DNA from: Zonotrichia leucophrys gambelii
Taxonomy: Eukaryota; Chordata; Aves; Passeriformes; Passerellidae
Length of the DNA: 64,000 nucleotides
Assembly: GCF_028769735.1 (NCBI RefSeq)
Contig: NC_088172.1
Coordinates: 62,651,075-62,715,074 of the forward strand
Direction of reading: 5' to 3'
Shown: in pieces, positions 1 through 13,345 of the stretch
Layout: each line of letters starts with the position of its first letter
How positions within the stretch are numbered: the stretch's first letter is position 1
Position numbers and translations under genes: made by a program
Notes under the pieces: generated by a model
Told to the model about the DNA's origin: nothing
What the model saw: only the letters and a program-made list of their open reading frames with translations
Database searches by the model: none

Positions 1-1349
1 AATGTGAACTCCAAGTATAATCTGTGAGGTTAAATTAGAAAGGATTGGTGTCCTAAAGAAGGACCCATGATCATTTTCTCACAAAAGCTAAAACATGAGT
101 TCTCAGAGATAGTGTTAGCTACCTGAATAGAAGGAATTAGCAAATTAGTCAAACAGAACTTTAAAAGAAATCTCTCAAAGGTATTTCCAGGAAGTTTAGA
201 AAGGGAGGTAAGCCTATAAATTCCACCTTATGTTCCTGGGCCCACCATGCAAGCTTACCATTGTGAGAGCTACCTCCAGAGAAGATAGGACTGGGCCCTT
301 AATTTTGTGGCTTTCTGGCAGCCACTCACATCAAGAGCCTGATGCAGGTACCAAGCTCCACACCATGCATTTGAGGGAGGGACAAACTATCACTTCCCCA
401 TGGTCCAGGAGCAGTTTTTTAAGCTTTTCAATGGAAGGCGTTGAGAGGAGCAGTATCTCAATTCTAGTTAGGTGCCTAAATCTGGGATAGTGGAGGGCTC
501 CCACTAGCTGCCAGTTTGACCACAGCTTTTTCTCTTTCTCCTCACCATTCCCTGCTGTTTACCTTACACACCTCACATTTGTGTTTCTGCTGTAGGTTTT
601 GCTCTCCCTCTGACTTCTGTAGGGAAACCAGACATTCAGCTCCAAGCTGGCAGTGCTGGAATATGCAGTGTGACACCGAGAAGCCAGCTGTGTCACATTT
701 CCTCCCTAATCCAACCCTTGGTACTGTCTTCAGAAGAGTCTTATGTGAACGTGAGGCTCCTCTAGAAAAACTCTGGAGCTGTTATTTTCTCAGGAACAGG
801 CAGCCTGTAGAGCATATTTGTGAGATCTGGCTGAGAAAATTTTTCAGGGGGCATGAAGACCAAGAGACCATGACATTAATTTTAATCACCTAAGAACACA
901 AGTCTGCCCAAAGAAGCAGCTGAAACCACGACTCATGCAATCACCTGGCCATGGTACAGCACAGCTGTATTATGTCAAGGCAGCAGCAAGAAGCCACCTC
1001 CAGAGCCCCTGTGGGGTGACAGCACACCAATCCCACCTCCCATGGGGACACACTTCCCTCTTCAGAAGGCAAGAAACAGCAGCTACTGCAGGTTTCATTG
1101 GGAAGTGGTAACAGAAGTTAACAGCAGCATCACCCTGAGCTCTGTGGCTTGGGCTTCAGCGGAGCTAAGCCCAAAGGGATGCTCCATGACCAAGCTAGAT
1201 GCCCTACGGACAGCAGGTTGGACACTGGACACACATCCACCAGCACCACCACTACCACAAATGCCATGCTGCTCCAGCAGAAGGCTTCACTACTACTGCT
1301 GCTTGCTCTTTGTACAATTTGGCCTTGTCTTCAGCCAGGACCTCTGGCA

Positions 1350-1385
1350 GAAAAGTGCATATTCACTGAAAAGTGCATATTCACT
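1350..1385 (+). repeat. 18-bp exact tandem duplication
   Basis: The unit gaaaagtgcatattcact occurs twice head to tail with no mismatch, in intron 2. The exact identity suggests a recent duplication. Confidence 0.95.
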
Positions 1386-2649
1386 GGAAACAGTCAGAGA
1401 AGTGATACAGTCAGTGCTCCATCAATAACACAACACCTCCAGCACCTCTCAGATATCTGCAGGAGAGATAAAGATGACTACAAGTATCATAAACCTCTTG
1501 TACAATATCCATATCTTTTAATTAATTATTTTGATACCAAGCACAAAGGTGACGGATGACTGTGGACATCAAACTGAGCTCTTGCTGTAGATATCAAACT
1601 GATTTAATCTGGAGTTACTCCTAACTGATCTCTGTCAAACTCGGGTAAGAATCAGATATTTTATCTTTTAATTTCAATTGTTTATTTTGTTTCTTGGTTG
1701 TTTTTTACTATTATTTTTATTTTCTCCAAGAAGCTCATGTGAACTTGAAATGTAAAGTTATTTTATTTTGAGAAGCACAAAGTAAATAGGTATTATTTTA
1801 AGGATAATGTTCTGAATTAGACAAATAGCGTTTATAAACTGAAGTTTTTTGAAAGAAAACATGCTTCATTGGATGACATTTGCTAAAAACACTTGCATTT
1901 GTCATGTCTTGATGCCTCCACAGCTTATTTATGATTCTCTTAATGCTGTCTGCTCTGGTGGCGAAGCTTCCATCTAAGTAGTAATATAAATCAGCAGGAT
2001 GCCAAAAGTTAACCACACTGCAACATTTTAATGTTGCTGGGAAAGAGAAACTCACGAACACAAACCACTGAAAAATCAATAGTAAAACAGCATCCAGTCA
2101 TGCCAAATGGCTCTGACCTTCTTTCCCCTTTGAGCTTGCTCATGGCCAGGGGTTTGGTGAGCAGTGGGTTCTGTGCCTGCTGCAGAAAAGGAGGGCAGTA
2201 CCCATGGAGCAGTGAATTGCACTTCATGTGAGTCAGAATCAGACTAATGGACTCAGCTCCTTGTACCACTGCGGGTGATGGCTGGAGTCCCATCTTTTCC
2301 ATCACAGCAGAAATACCTGTGAAACACATTTAGAAACTGGCCCACATTCTCCTGGACCTCAAGTGAAGCTATGGCACTGAAACTCTGTGGCCCCTGAAGA
2401 CCCAAATCTCGATTCTGAGCCCATGGGCATATAGATCAAATGTGACTTTTGTGACCTCAATATGTTGGTACATAAAAGCGAGATCCACTATGCTCATCCT
2501 CTACCGTTGTTGCACCAGTATTTTGATTCAAAGACACAGCAATACTTCAGTGTTATCTGTAACCTTTTCTGTGTTTTCAAAGAAAAATCTTCAAATTCTG
2601 AAGGATTAGTGGCAGATAATTTGGGGGCAATATAGAGACAAAACTCTGA

Positions 2650-2708
2650 ATATTTGAACATGTTTTAGAATATTCTGATAAAGAACATTCTAAAACATGT
2701 TCAAATAT
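2650..2708. repeat. Perfect inverted repeat, 22-bp arms
   Basis: The left arm (2650-2671) and right arm (2687-2708) are exact reverse complements around a 15-nt spacer. It lies in intron 2, so the SLC35F3 pre-mRNA would carry a stable hairpin. It has no internal transposon sequence. Confidence 0.95.
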
Positions 2709-4854
2709 GGTTGCAGATCAGTGCAGGGGCTGCACTGTGATGATTCTTTCATTCACCCACACATCAGGTGCATTCAAGGTTTCAGAGGAGATTTAGGTTC
2801 TAGCTTCTGGTGTTTTCTTTAATCCTAAATCTTTATGAAATAAAATGTCAAGATCTAAATTATAAATAAATAAATAATCCAGTAAATCATTCTTGAAAGT
2901 CCTTTCCTTCTCAAAAAAGTCATTAGATAGGACTATACCATCAAAATAAACAAGCTTTCTGAGGTATTTTTCTACAATGTGAACAAACTCCTCTATTATT
3001 CCTCCCAGCTGGAACACAGAGGGCGAATCTTTATAAAAGGCATGTTTTCTGCCTAGGCATACACAAAGCTAAGCAATATCTTGCAGAGATTTTAATTTAA
3101 TCTTTCATGTAGCCAGGGAGTTCTAATCCCTAGTGCTTTTAATTTATGTTACGTCATAAATTAATAATGTAGGTATGATGGAGGATAGCTCATCAGATTA
3201 AATGTGTCATTTTACAAAGCAGTTTGGAAGCAAAATGTATGAAGTACTCTTAAATGATGCATTAGGTGCACAAATCATTACATGTGTTATTTCTGGACTG
3301 GACAATGGTTGAAATGAATAATAATTTAGTTACAGTAATTCTATTTTAAGCTACTGAGCACTTGCACAAGAAGTAGGAGAGTGATGCTGGCATGCTCTTC
3401 CATGGCCTTCCAGAGCTCTCTGTACCACTTCCATGCATGCAGTCCTGTGCCACGATATCCTTGGGAGCCATGGGAGAAGTTCTCCCTGAGCACAACCCTG
3501 GGCACAACCCTGGCAGCGTTTGATGGAGCTGATCAGGGAGTGTAGAGCAGTTGGAAGTGAATGCATGAGTTCTGGTTTGCTGTGAAGAGTGACTCTCTCC
3601 CCACGGTGTGGACACACTGATAGTCTACTTCAGCTAAACCAGCAACTTCCTTATCATGCAATATGGTTCAATCATGAGTCCTTAACACTTCACATTGTGG
3701 CTTAATACTCAAAATCTGATAAAGACACTGAATAAACCTGCTCTAACATTCAATGTGCCGCTACAAAATTTTGGTGGCAAATTTACTACTATTATACATG
3801 CCATAAAAAGGGGAAAAAAGTCTGGTTTTCTCTCATAAACCAACTAAAAACTGGTTTATGTCCATGACAGGTATGTTCTGTGAGACTACAAAACATAAAA
3901 ATTAATGTATTTACAGCATAGCATACATACTGGTATAATTCAACATGAACTTAAAAACTATAATAAACCTTTTAATCTGTGCAGAAGGGACTATACATCT
4001 ATTCACCGTTACTACATTTTATGATCTCCCTTTTGTGTATTTTTCCTGGTGGTTGCTGTTCTTACATGCCCTCTGACTGTACAGGGAGGTACCTAAAGCA
4101 CATGTGCTGGCTCTGGTGTGAAAGTAGTTGCCTATGTCAGCCCAGTCCTACTGAGGTGGATGGGCAGGTGTCCTGGGGGAGGTTTGCTGCCAAAAACATT
4201 AGGTACCTGTGGATTTTAGCAGCCTGTGTAGGCAAGATCTGAGAACCCCTTCCTTCTCTACTTCACTGCTAAGGTGACTGAGATATCATATTTCCACCTT
4301 TTCCCACTATTGCCTTTTAATTTATCTTGTTCCAAATTCTTGCCAGAGAGCTCAGATAAGATGTAAAATATAGATGAAAGTAAAGGATAAAAGAAGTAGA
4401 AAGTGATTATGCCAATTTCTTTGCAGTTCTAGGTCAGAATTGTCTTCTTTTAACTACCCAGAAGTCTTTGAAATATCTCCCTAATGTGTCCAACCATGCC
4501 TGGACTGCAAGCTTTCCTGAGGATGATGATGCCTCATTTGGAGCTGTCAAGTCCCTGTGCATCTCTTTATATATCTGCACACATATATAACATGGAAAAA
4601 AAGGAATAATTAGGAGGGGAGGCTGGACTGTAATGCTCAGGTTTACTGACATATACACATGTGATACCTCAGCTGTATTGGAGCAAGCAGGTGAACAGTA
4701 AATAATTTCCCAGTAACTCTTGGTGCAGCACCACCAAAAGGCCGCAGTGGAGACCGGGGACAGGCTGAGGCAGACACTGTACACACACGGCAAGGAGAAG
4801 TCCTGCCTCCTTCCTGAAGGACTGGCTCCTCCAAAACAACAGGGAGCACAAGCA

Positions 4855-4950
4855 AATCAGAGGGCTGCAGTGACTTGCTCCAAACCACAGAACAAATCTG
4901 CAGCAAAGCTGGGAGCCACAGCTAGATCTCCAAAAGTACACATCTTCCCC
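4855..4950 (-). repeat. MIR-like SINE relic
   Basis: Blocks gcagtgacttgctccaaacc, acagaacaaatctgcagcaa and agctgggagcc follow the order of the MIR core read in reverse (gtgacttgcccaaggtcaca ... ggcagagctggga). The copy is heavily diverged, as expected for a SINE that predates the bird-mammal split. It could also be a related CORE-SINE. It lies in intron 2. Confidence 0.55.
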
Positions 4951-6508
4951 GACACCCAGAAAAACCTCTCTAAGTTAACCCTGTTCAGTCTGCTTGTCAG
5001 ACACACAAACACACACACTTTATGAAGCCTGGGCAAGCCTACTGCTAATGATGTCCCCCTGCATCCCAAACAGGCTGCAGGGCTGGCACCTGCTCTTCAA
5101 TTCAGCCCTCATTTAATTAATAAAAGACATGAAACTACCAGCTGTATCAATTTACTGCAGCAATGAGTACAGTGCTCTGGGTTTTTAACCCCAGGGATTT
5201 GGCAAACCACAACAGCTCACCCCAGAATTCAGCGGTATTTAAAACATTATCTGAGAGCAGCTGGGAAGAAAAATACTTAAAACCAATGAAATGAAAAGGT
5301 ATTTGCTTTTAGGCTAGCATTTGTTGCTGGTTTTAGATTGAGCTGTATCTTTCTGTAACCTCCATATTCCTCTTATCTCTGTATTTGCTGTGAACAAATA
5401 CAACCTAACCAAGACTAAAGCTCGGGAAACATGACACTTATGAAAATGCCTTTAGAACTTCTGGATCCTGCCCTAGAACCTGCAGTGAATGGTCATATCC
5501 ATTATCTGCGGCCCCCACATTATTTAAAAGATGAAGACGCTGTAATGATGGCTACGCAGTAAAATATCTTAACCCCAGTCATCTGAGGTAGAGCATTTCC
5601 TGAGTAACCTGGTTTCTTAGATTTTTCTTGTAGTAAGTTTCCACCTTGCTGCCGCGCAGCTGGGAGCTGAGAAATGTGTACTTCTTACTGTTTACTTTTC
5701 TGAGCTACTTCATTAAAAGTCTATGAGCCCCACTGTGTAACAGAAGGGGAAAAGGTTGTTCACATCCTTCCACGTATCAGGGAAGCTCTCTGACATGGGA
5801 CATCTTGATGGCTGAGTCATCCCATCTGTCCCAGGCACCTCTCAGGCCAAAATGAGCAGAGCAGAGCAGAGCTGAGGGAGTGCTCAGGGAGATGCAGTCC
5901 TTCCAGCAGCCCGAGCATCCTCAGCCTGTCCTGGAGGCACTCGGGGCACTCAGGGCTCAGGCTCTGCGGGTTTGGCTCGCTGTGAAGACAAGGTGTGCTG
6001 AAGACAAAGTGCTGCCTTTGGTTATGACTGCGCTTCCTCCCGGAAATAAACATAACAGCTCAAGTTTAACTGGGATCAGAGCTTGGCCTTTGATGTCAAG
6101 GGCGTAGTGCCAGGAAAATACTGCGGGACTTTTTACTCAGCTATTCAAGGCTCTGCTCTGGTCCTCAGCTTGGAAAAGAAAAGCTTACTTAGCTTACTCA
6201 CAGACTGACACAGAAGTCAGCCATGGGTAGGGGAGAGAGATATTAATAAAAAAAAAGTGTTTGCAGAAATCTCTTGATAAGTAATTGCAGAAAATGCAGA
6301 CTTTCATTACATGACTTGCATATGTTGGAAAGTATATGAGGAATAATAACAGCACCTAACACTGGACACACAATTAACTGAGACCTTTAACAAACCTGGA
6401 GAGGAAAGCAAACACGAGTTTGATGTAACTGACTGATTTGAACAAAATGTCGGTGAAATGCAGAGCAGCATGCAAGAGCCACGGGATTAAAAACAAAAGC
6501 TCCCATAC

Positions 6509-6833
6509 CTGTATCTTTGCTTTGGAGACTGCTTTTCAGCTGACTTAAAAACATGTCCCAGATAATACAAAGGAAAGAATAAAAAGTTCCAGTTTGTTGC
6601 AAACCACGTTAGAGTGAAGGGTGCATCGAATTTCTTAAAGGTCAGTTTTGCTAGCTGGGTTGAGCCCGACCAAGAGGAGCAGACACCCAGGACCACGGCC
6701 ACACCCCAGAAAATCTTCTTGAGTTGCGTCACGGAACATTTCCAGCAGCAGCGGCTCACCCTTCCACCGCCTTCCGCCCCAGCTTGCATCTGCGCTTCGG
6801 CTGGGGCCGGAGACTCCCGGGAGCGCTCATCCC
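6509..6833 (-). CDS. SLC35F3: SLC35F3 coding exon 2 (TM1-TM2)
   Basis: This exon encodes residues 26 (part) to 134 (part) of a multi-pass DMT-superfamily solute carrier. SLC35F3 has been reported as a thiamine-transporter candidate; substrate cannot be read from this fragment. The acceptor is a pyrimidine-rich tract ending CAG at 6836-6834. The donor is ATACAG followed by GTATGG (GT at 6508-6507), phase 2, leaving AG of an Arg codon. In order: a variable hydrophilic stretch (27-53), a Cys cluster CCWKC (54-58), a basic QLKK stop, predicted TM1 (about 66-87, from IFWGVAVV), a loop with KKFDAP, predicted TM2 (about 98-120, with WFATNWNFLFFPLYY), then KQSPKQRY. The TM blocks are nearly identical to the human protein as I remember it (about 421 residues), so this window holds roughly the first third. 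The ATG within the upstream intron (6873) is not the start: the frame upstream of GDERS is intronic. Confidence 0.9.
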
Positions 6834-9800
6834 CTGAGGAGAAGAAAACACATGCCTTACTAAGGAAATCCATCCTGCATTTTAGTTTTCAAACCTTAGG
6901 CCCGTCTGAAGTCAGGTGCAAAGGAACCCACCGGATCTTGCCGCGAAATGTCCTTTGTTTTTAGATCATTGCAAAGCCTCCGGTTGAACCGAGGCATAAT
7001 TAGAAGGCAAATAACAATTATCGCCTCTAGATTTAGAAGCCTTGGGTAAAATGGAAGTGAAAATTACATGTTGCTTTGATGTACATAGAAAGGCTTAACA
7101 CACCACCCTAACTTGTGCTGTTAGGATGTGTAAATGAATAAAAAATGTGGTATTGAGTTTGATAAAGCAGCAAAGGGAAAAACAACACTTGAAATTGTTA
7201 TTGTCTCGGAAAATGCAGAAATGGCCAGTTTATGGAATATGGTGTTTCTTAAAAGAGAAGGAGGGTAACATACTTAATCTTGAAGTTAAGCAAAATTATT
7301 GCAACATAAATAGCATGATTAATACTGAATTGGATCACTAGGCACTTCAGTGATCCTTGGAAAAACAAGTCTCCTCTGGCTGTAAGCCAGATAGCAAAAA
7401 CCAGATCAAACCACATGCTGCCCTGAAGTCCATCTCTGACCAGGCAAGCCTAACTTTTTTTAGTTTGAATCATGCACAAAGACTGGACTGGAGTTTTGCC
7501 CCATTATAACTAAGCCTAGCATGCTGCTGGAAAATTTTCACCTAAAAACCTTGCCCCTTCAACCCTCAAACATGAATTGTTATAGCCCTGCTATCCTACA
7601 GCTGTCAGTCGATAATGTATCCAGCTTGTGAAGGAATAAGGAAGGGTTAGCTGGTTGAGCTCCAGAGAGATCAAAACATGCTGGCAGACCTCAGGAGCAG
7701 GCCACTGCCTTCAGGGCCTTCTACCTGCCTTTCTTAAATTCACCCCAGTCAACATCTGCTGGAATTGTCAGTCACCCACACACAACACTCAGCAGGGATT
7801 TCTCTAAGAGGCTGACTGCAGTTTAGTTGGTCTATTCACCTAAAGCAGGAATTAACAGTAGTTCATACTGAAATCCAGGAATCTAAAATTTCAAAACTGA
7901 AATTCCAGAACTTACTGCCTGCATTGAAAAGTGGAAACATGTAAGTAAAGCCAGGATAATGAGAGACTGTATAATTTCCAAACATTTATAAATATTCAAG
8001 GCAGACTGAGAGGTCCACATAAAAAAAAAAAAATCCTTCCGTATCTTGGTGTGAATTCATATGTGGAATGGAAAATCTTATTTTGAGCTAACCTGAATTT
8101 GTATTTATATCACCTAATACATTATGAAAGAAAACGTTTCTTTCTATGGAAACAACTATTTAGTTATTTTCCTACAGATAAGAAATGCATGATCTGAGCT
8201 AAAAGTTCCATTAGGTTGCCTGGTAAAGCTGTATTTTATAAGAAGGAGGATTGTGGCTTCTATTTGACGACCTGATATCTAACAAGAATGTACAGCAGTA
8301 AAGATATAAACATCGAGCCTTTTTGTGTGGCTTCCAGAGATCTGATCTCTCCACTTATTTCAGCTTTCAACAGAAGATTGTGTGGGCACCCTCCTACATA
8401 ACAAGAGATGCACCAGCAAGCCAATGAATTGTCCAAAGTTAATATGCCCTTGTGTTAATATTAAACACATAATGGAAAGGTTACAAGCCACCGCCAAAAG
8501 TTTGAATTGAAAAACAGACTGCCTGTGAACGCTCAGCTCATTCAAAATAATTCTAAAACATTTTCTTAATAATACATTGCTTGTAACTAATGCTTCTTGC
8601 CTCACTTGCTGCACAGACCAGTGCCAGGGTTCAGATTATACTAAACAAGAGTACACTCATTTCTTTTACCTTCACCATGTAATGAGCATTTGGCAGCGCC
8701 CTCTTTGCTGTCCACCACACAGGTCCTAGAATGATCACCAAAGTTTTCCTTTCCACTCAACATTTTCTTCTGGGCATTGTCACTGCAACACCAAACACCT
8801 CACACACCCTAACAAACTCCAGCATCCTTCTTCCCTTTGACCACTGGGTTTCCGCACACAGAAAAAATAAATTCAGGAAGCCAGCATGCCAAAGGAGAGC
8901 TTAAGAGGAGTTTGTGCCTCTGTATCAATGCAACTTCACTCAGAGTTTATGTTCTTGAAACTGCTTGGAGACGTAGACAAAAATGGTCCTCCTTCTTGAG
9001 ACAGCCAGTAGGGTATCTGCAATTCACATCTTTCTGCAGTTACTCCCCAGGGAAACAGGAAACCAGGATTTAAACCACTCCCGCTGAAGATATTCAACAT
9101 TAGGGAACGTGCCTAAAGCCACTAGGATATATGAGATTTTAAGATGAGTAGGTGCTCTGAATCACAACACTGGAGCTGTGTTGTTCTTTCCTAAAATGAG
9201 AATCAGTCACAACTGACTGATGCACCAGACACCCAACATCTGGTAACACAGTGCTGACAGACAGCCCAGTACAGACACTGGGGTGATGATCTTTCCCCCA
9301 TGAAGGGCTGAAGCCACCTGCCAGGTCCCCACTGTGCTGTGCATGTACACAAGAGTCAGCAGTTCATCTGGACAGCTTGCAGGAACATCACTGCCTTCCA
9401 CTCTGTTCCACAGCAATTGCTCCCTAAAGCTGAAGTTACTGATGTTTTCTCTGCTACACAGGCAAAATTACTTGTCCAGGTATCTTTAATTTTGTGTTAA
9501 ACACACCAAAAGAAACATTTTGCTTTCACCAATAGACAATTCTGCATGTGTAACATCTAAAATGAACTTGCACCTGAAAGGTTAACTTTCTAGGGATGTT
9601 CATTCTTTTGATACATCTACAGACTGGAGGGACAAAAACCTTATCCAAGGCACAATGGAGTTCATGATGATAGGGGTAAAAATCACTGTCTGATGATTAA
9701 CAGCTACAAGCTGAGATTTGTAATATCTGTCAGTATCTGTAGTACCTGTCAGTGAAACTTTATTGTGTCCTCATGATTGCTTGTGCTGCTGGAGAGTTAG

Positions 9801-12800
9801 ATGCCAGATGAGCACAGACTTTTCCAGTGGATGCACCACTGACCTGAAGGATACCTGTGACATAATCTGCCCCCTAAAACCAGATTTTCTTTGGAGAGGG
9901 TGGACCCCTACAGATGATATACAATCATATGGTCTCATCCTCTCATTTACTGTGGAGGACTCTTGCCTGCCAGCTGTCAAACACAAAATCCAGAGCTGTA
10001 TTTTGCCTTGTCTAGTCCCTGTGTCTCTCCTGGGGATATTTTCCTCACCCAAACCACAGGTGCACAGATGGGGTGACACTAAATCCACACGTGGCTGAAA
10101 AGCTTCTCTCTCTCTGTCTAACACTGCACAAGAGTCAGCTGGCAACAGAATGCACATGAATTTAAAGATAGTAAAATGTTGTCTTAGAATCAATGAGGCA
10201 GGACATTGAAGAATTTTAGTTCTGCAGACTTTTAATGGGTTTTTTCCATTGCTTCCTGCAGCAAACTGCTCTGTATGCTGCTGTATCCCTCAAAAGAACA
10301 AATTAAGATACTGAGGTAGAGGAAAAAGGCCTATCTTCCTTTCACTCATTTTGGTTTTTCATTGTCCCTCTTGCTTATGCATTTTCTTTCTCTTAAATCT
10401 CAAATGAAACCATTCCTTCTCCCTCCCTTTCAGTCCAACCTCTGCCCCATGGCATTCAGAAACAAAGGAAGGAAATAATCTCCAAAGCTACTGCCAATGC
10501 CATTAGCCTCAGAAAACAGATGTCCTTCTGTTTCTTCTATTATGGCTAAGACCCCCCTCAGGTGGCTTTGGACACCTGCAGCAAGGGCCATCCACACCCA
10601 AGCTATTTACTCCACAGACCCAGCCAAAGGCCATGAAGCAAAGGAGGCATGGAAAAGCACTAAACCTTTAAACCATTAAAGGTAACACCGTTAAATAGGC
10701 TGTCCAGGCCTCTTCTAAAGTCTAAAGTACAAGAGTCTTAAGACTCCTGTGCACAGGTAGGCAGCTATGGACTTACTGTAGGACCACACTGTACCTAAAT
10801 GTGTGTATTAAAAATACAATACTGATAAAAACCAAGGGTGGCATTCATCTTCTTAGTTTGAGACATCTGCCATGCCGACTTGTGTATCTGAGACAGTGAT
10901 TTACACTTTCTGCATAGTTAGTAGACAGAAAAAAGACATTTCCATAGCACGATTTATCTCCTCCTAAAGTGGATGATTAAAACGAGCCAGATGAATCACT
11001 CCCTCTGAGTGCTTGTTTCTCTCCACCAGCTCCAAACAGTCTGGGGAGACAAGCTGGAAGTAGGTGTCTCTGGTGTGGGTGTCTGAAGCTGGGTGAGATG
11101 AGTCCCACCTCTCCAGCACTGCTGTCAGGAACAGAGGGTAAAGCCACCACAGACAGCGCTGCTGGACCCAGAGCTGTGCAGTGCACAGGAACATATTTAG
11201 CTGTCATCAATGACCTGCTTTAGCAGCTGTCAGCTACTCAGCAAAGCAGGCAAGGAAGCATTACACAAGTGCTGCGTGCCCTTTCCAACCCTTCAGAGTG
11301 AGAAAGTGACCCTTACAGACTAAGGTCCTGCCTACTAGGCACCAAAACATGTACCTAATGATAATGATCAAGTCTTCCAGCTTCCCCAGGCTAGAAATGT
11401 AAAGTAGGCATATTCTTAAACAGTTCTTTAAATCAGGCTTCTGGAAAAAAATTCTGATTGAAAAGGACAACCCTCACAGGTCTTGCTGACAATCATAAAT
11501 GAGACATCCTGAAGGTATTTCCATTTTGCCAGCGTGTCAAATGTTTTGTAACTGCCTGAGCAATGCGCAGAACAAGTCTGTAAAGCTTGCAAAAATGTAC
11601 GCTTATCATAAAGAGGGGAGAAGGAGCTGAGGGAAGTCCTGTGAGACAGTGCCTGATCGTCAGCATGGTTAGAGCTCTAGAAATCTGTGACATGCAGAGT
11701 GAACAGGGCCAGATACTCCCAAGGCATATTCTCACAGCCTTGATGCTGTGCAACTTCTTCACCCAGTGTTTACTACATGGAGGGATCAGTGAGAGACAAT
11801 TAGTGCCAACATACCTGAGAACACACACGATGGCTCCTGATGGTGGTCTCCTGGATACCCAATATTATTTGTCTCAACAGCAAACTCACAAACTGCTCAA
11901 ATTTTGTTTTTATCCCCTTCCTGCCTACCAGAGTTTTTACCCTGTTCCTACCACACTAACCATGCATTATTAAGGTGTTCAAGATTTTTGAACTAAGTTG
12001 TTAAAAACCAGCTGAGGCATCATCCTGTGAAGAGAAGATGAAATACCAAATTCATTAAGTGATTTACATCTCTAATTACCACTGTAGCTGTCTAAACCTG
12101 AAATGTTGATATTTGTTCAGATCTGTTTCCCAGGCATTTTCTTCGCAGTCAGTCAGGTGAAAGAGTGAGGTCTCAGGGACCTAGTGCAGCTTTTCTTGTG
12201 CCATTGTCAGTGATGGCCTCTCCTTTCACAGGTCATCCTGGTGTCTGGTCTTGAGAAACTGTAAATATTTTATTTCTGAAGCCAGTAGTCTCCATGAATG
12301 CAACCTTCCTGCACCGTCGTAATGAGGGCACGCACAGACCAACTTCTGCATCAAGGGACATTCCCTCATTTTCCAAATTAGCTCTAGCTTTGCCAAAGTT
12401 GCTTGTAGCAGCTGTAACCTCCTCACAATCCCACTAGAGCCAACCAGATGCCAAAGAATCTGTTCGTGGGCATGCCAAAGAACCATGACTCCTAACACCC
12501 ATGTGCCTCTCTTAAACCCAGACTCTGTCAGGATTCAAAGACACATTTGAGAGGTCCCATCTCTCATCTTAGGAGTCATCTCCAGGAAATATTTCCATTC
12601 TGTATTTGAAGTAGTCACTGGAACAAGGCTAGGGCCTCACTTTTTCTCTTCTGGGAAAACGATCTTTTAGGAAATTTATGCTTTCCTAATAAGTAAGGAT
12701 GTTTTCTATTCTGAGCCAACCAGTTTTTTGCTGCTAGCTGGGTTCCCCCAGCCTTGGAGGGCCTGTGGACACTCTGGCAGATGGATTTCCTGCTCCTAGC

Positions 12801-13234
12801 AGAGGGGTGGAAGGCTGCTCTATGCACTGAGCTACTGAAGAGGGGCACACACTCCACCTCCAGTTTTTGAAGGAAAGGTTTCAGCCACTCACCTGCCAAC
12901 TCAGCTTTGGAACAGAGTGGTAAGTGCTAAAGAGCGTGAGCAATAGTTAGGATGGACATCTTAGACAGCATAAAGGACAGCATTATGTGCTGGGCAGACT
13001 GGATGATTCATCCTGTAGCTCTCTGACAGTGGTCAACAAGCATATGGGCAAAGGAGAGGCACCTACCCTTTCCAGGTTTGAAGAGGATCCTGAAAAAATC
13101 CTACTCCAAAGAGCCTTACAGAAAATAGACTGACAGGGAAAGTGCTGGAACGGATAAAAGTCTCAGTACAGGATAGGAAACTAATGAGGAGTATACACAG
13201 CAGTGGGGGAAGCAGCCAAAGCTCTGCAGAGGTT

Positions 13235-13345
13235 TGTGGTGGGAGCTGCATCTTCACCATTAACCACGGCTACCTCACCACGGGAGTAAGCCACAAGGTG
13301 ACAAAGGTGGCAAAGTTTCCTAATGATGTGAAGCCAGGCAGGTCA
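13235..13345 (+). repeat. Possible decayed LINE (CR1-like RT) fragment
   Basis: One frame reads FTINHGYLTTGV followed by a few residues and KFPNDVKPG, which loosely resembles the CR1 reverse-transcriptase block ending KFADDTKLG. Only a few positions agree and the active-site-like DD is changed. This may be chance. Confidence 0.25.

Larger units (their letters stand above)
1..6508 (-). other. SLC35F3: SLC35F3 intron 2, 3' part outside window
   Basis: The donor at 6508-6507 opens an intron that continues past base 1. I looked for the next family exon, which should begin with an ECC/RFFGDNG-like block after the split Arg codon, and did not find it. The stretch holds an 18-bp tandem duplication (1350-1385), a perfect hairpin (2650-2708), a 12-bp duplication (gcacaaccctgg, 3490-3513), a MIR-like relic (about 4855-4950) and a short CA-type repeat (5001-5018). 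Open frames here are short and match nothing I recognise. Confidence 0.75.

Noticed and set aside
2793..3017. 74-codon minus-strand frame rich in Lys, Phe, Leu and Asp, tested as SLC35F3 exon 3
   Set aside because: It does not resemble the expected next SLC35F3 block and has no matching phase-2 acceptor. It is a chance frame in AT-rich intron DNA.
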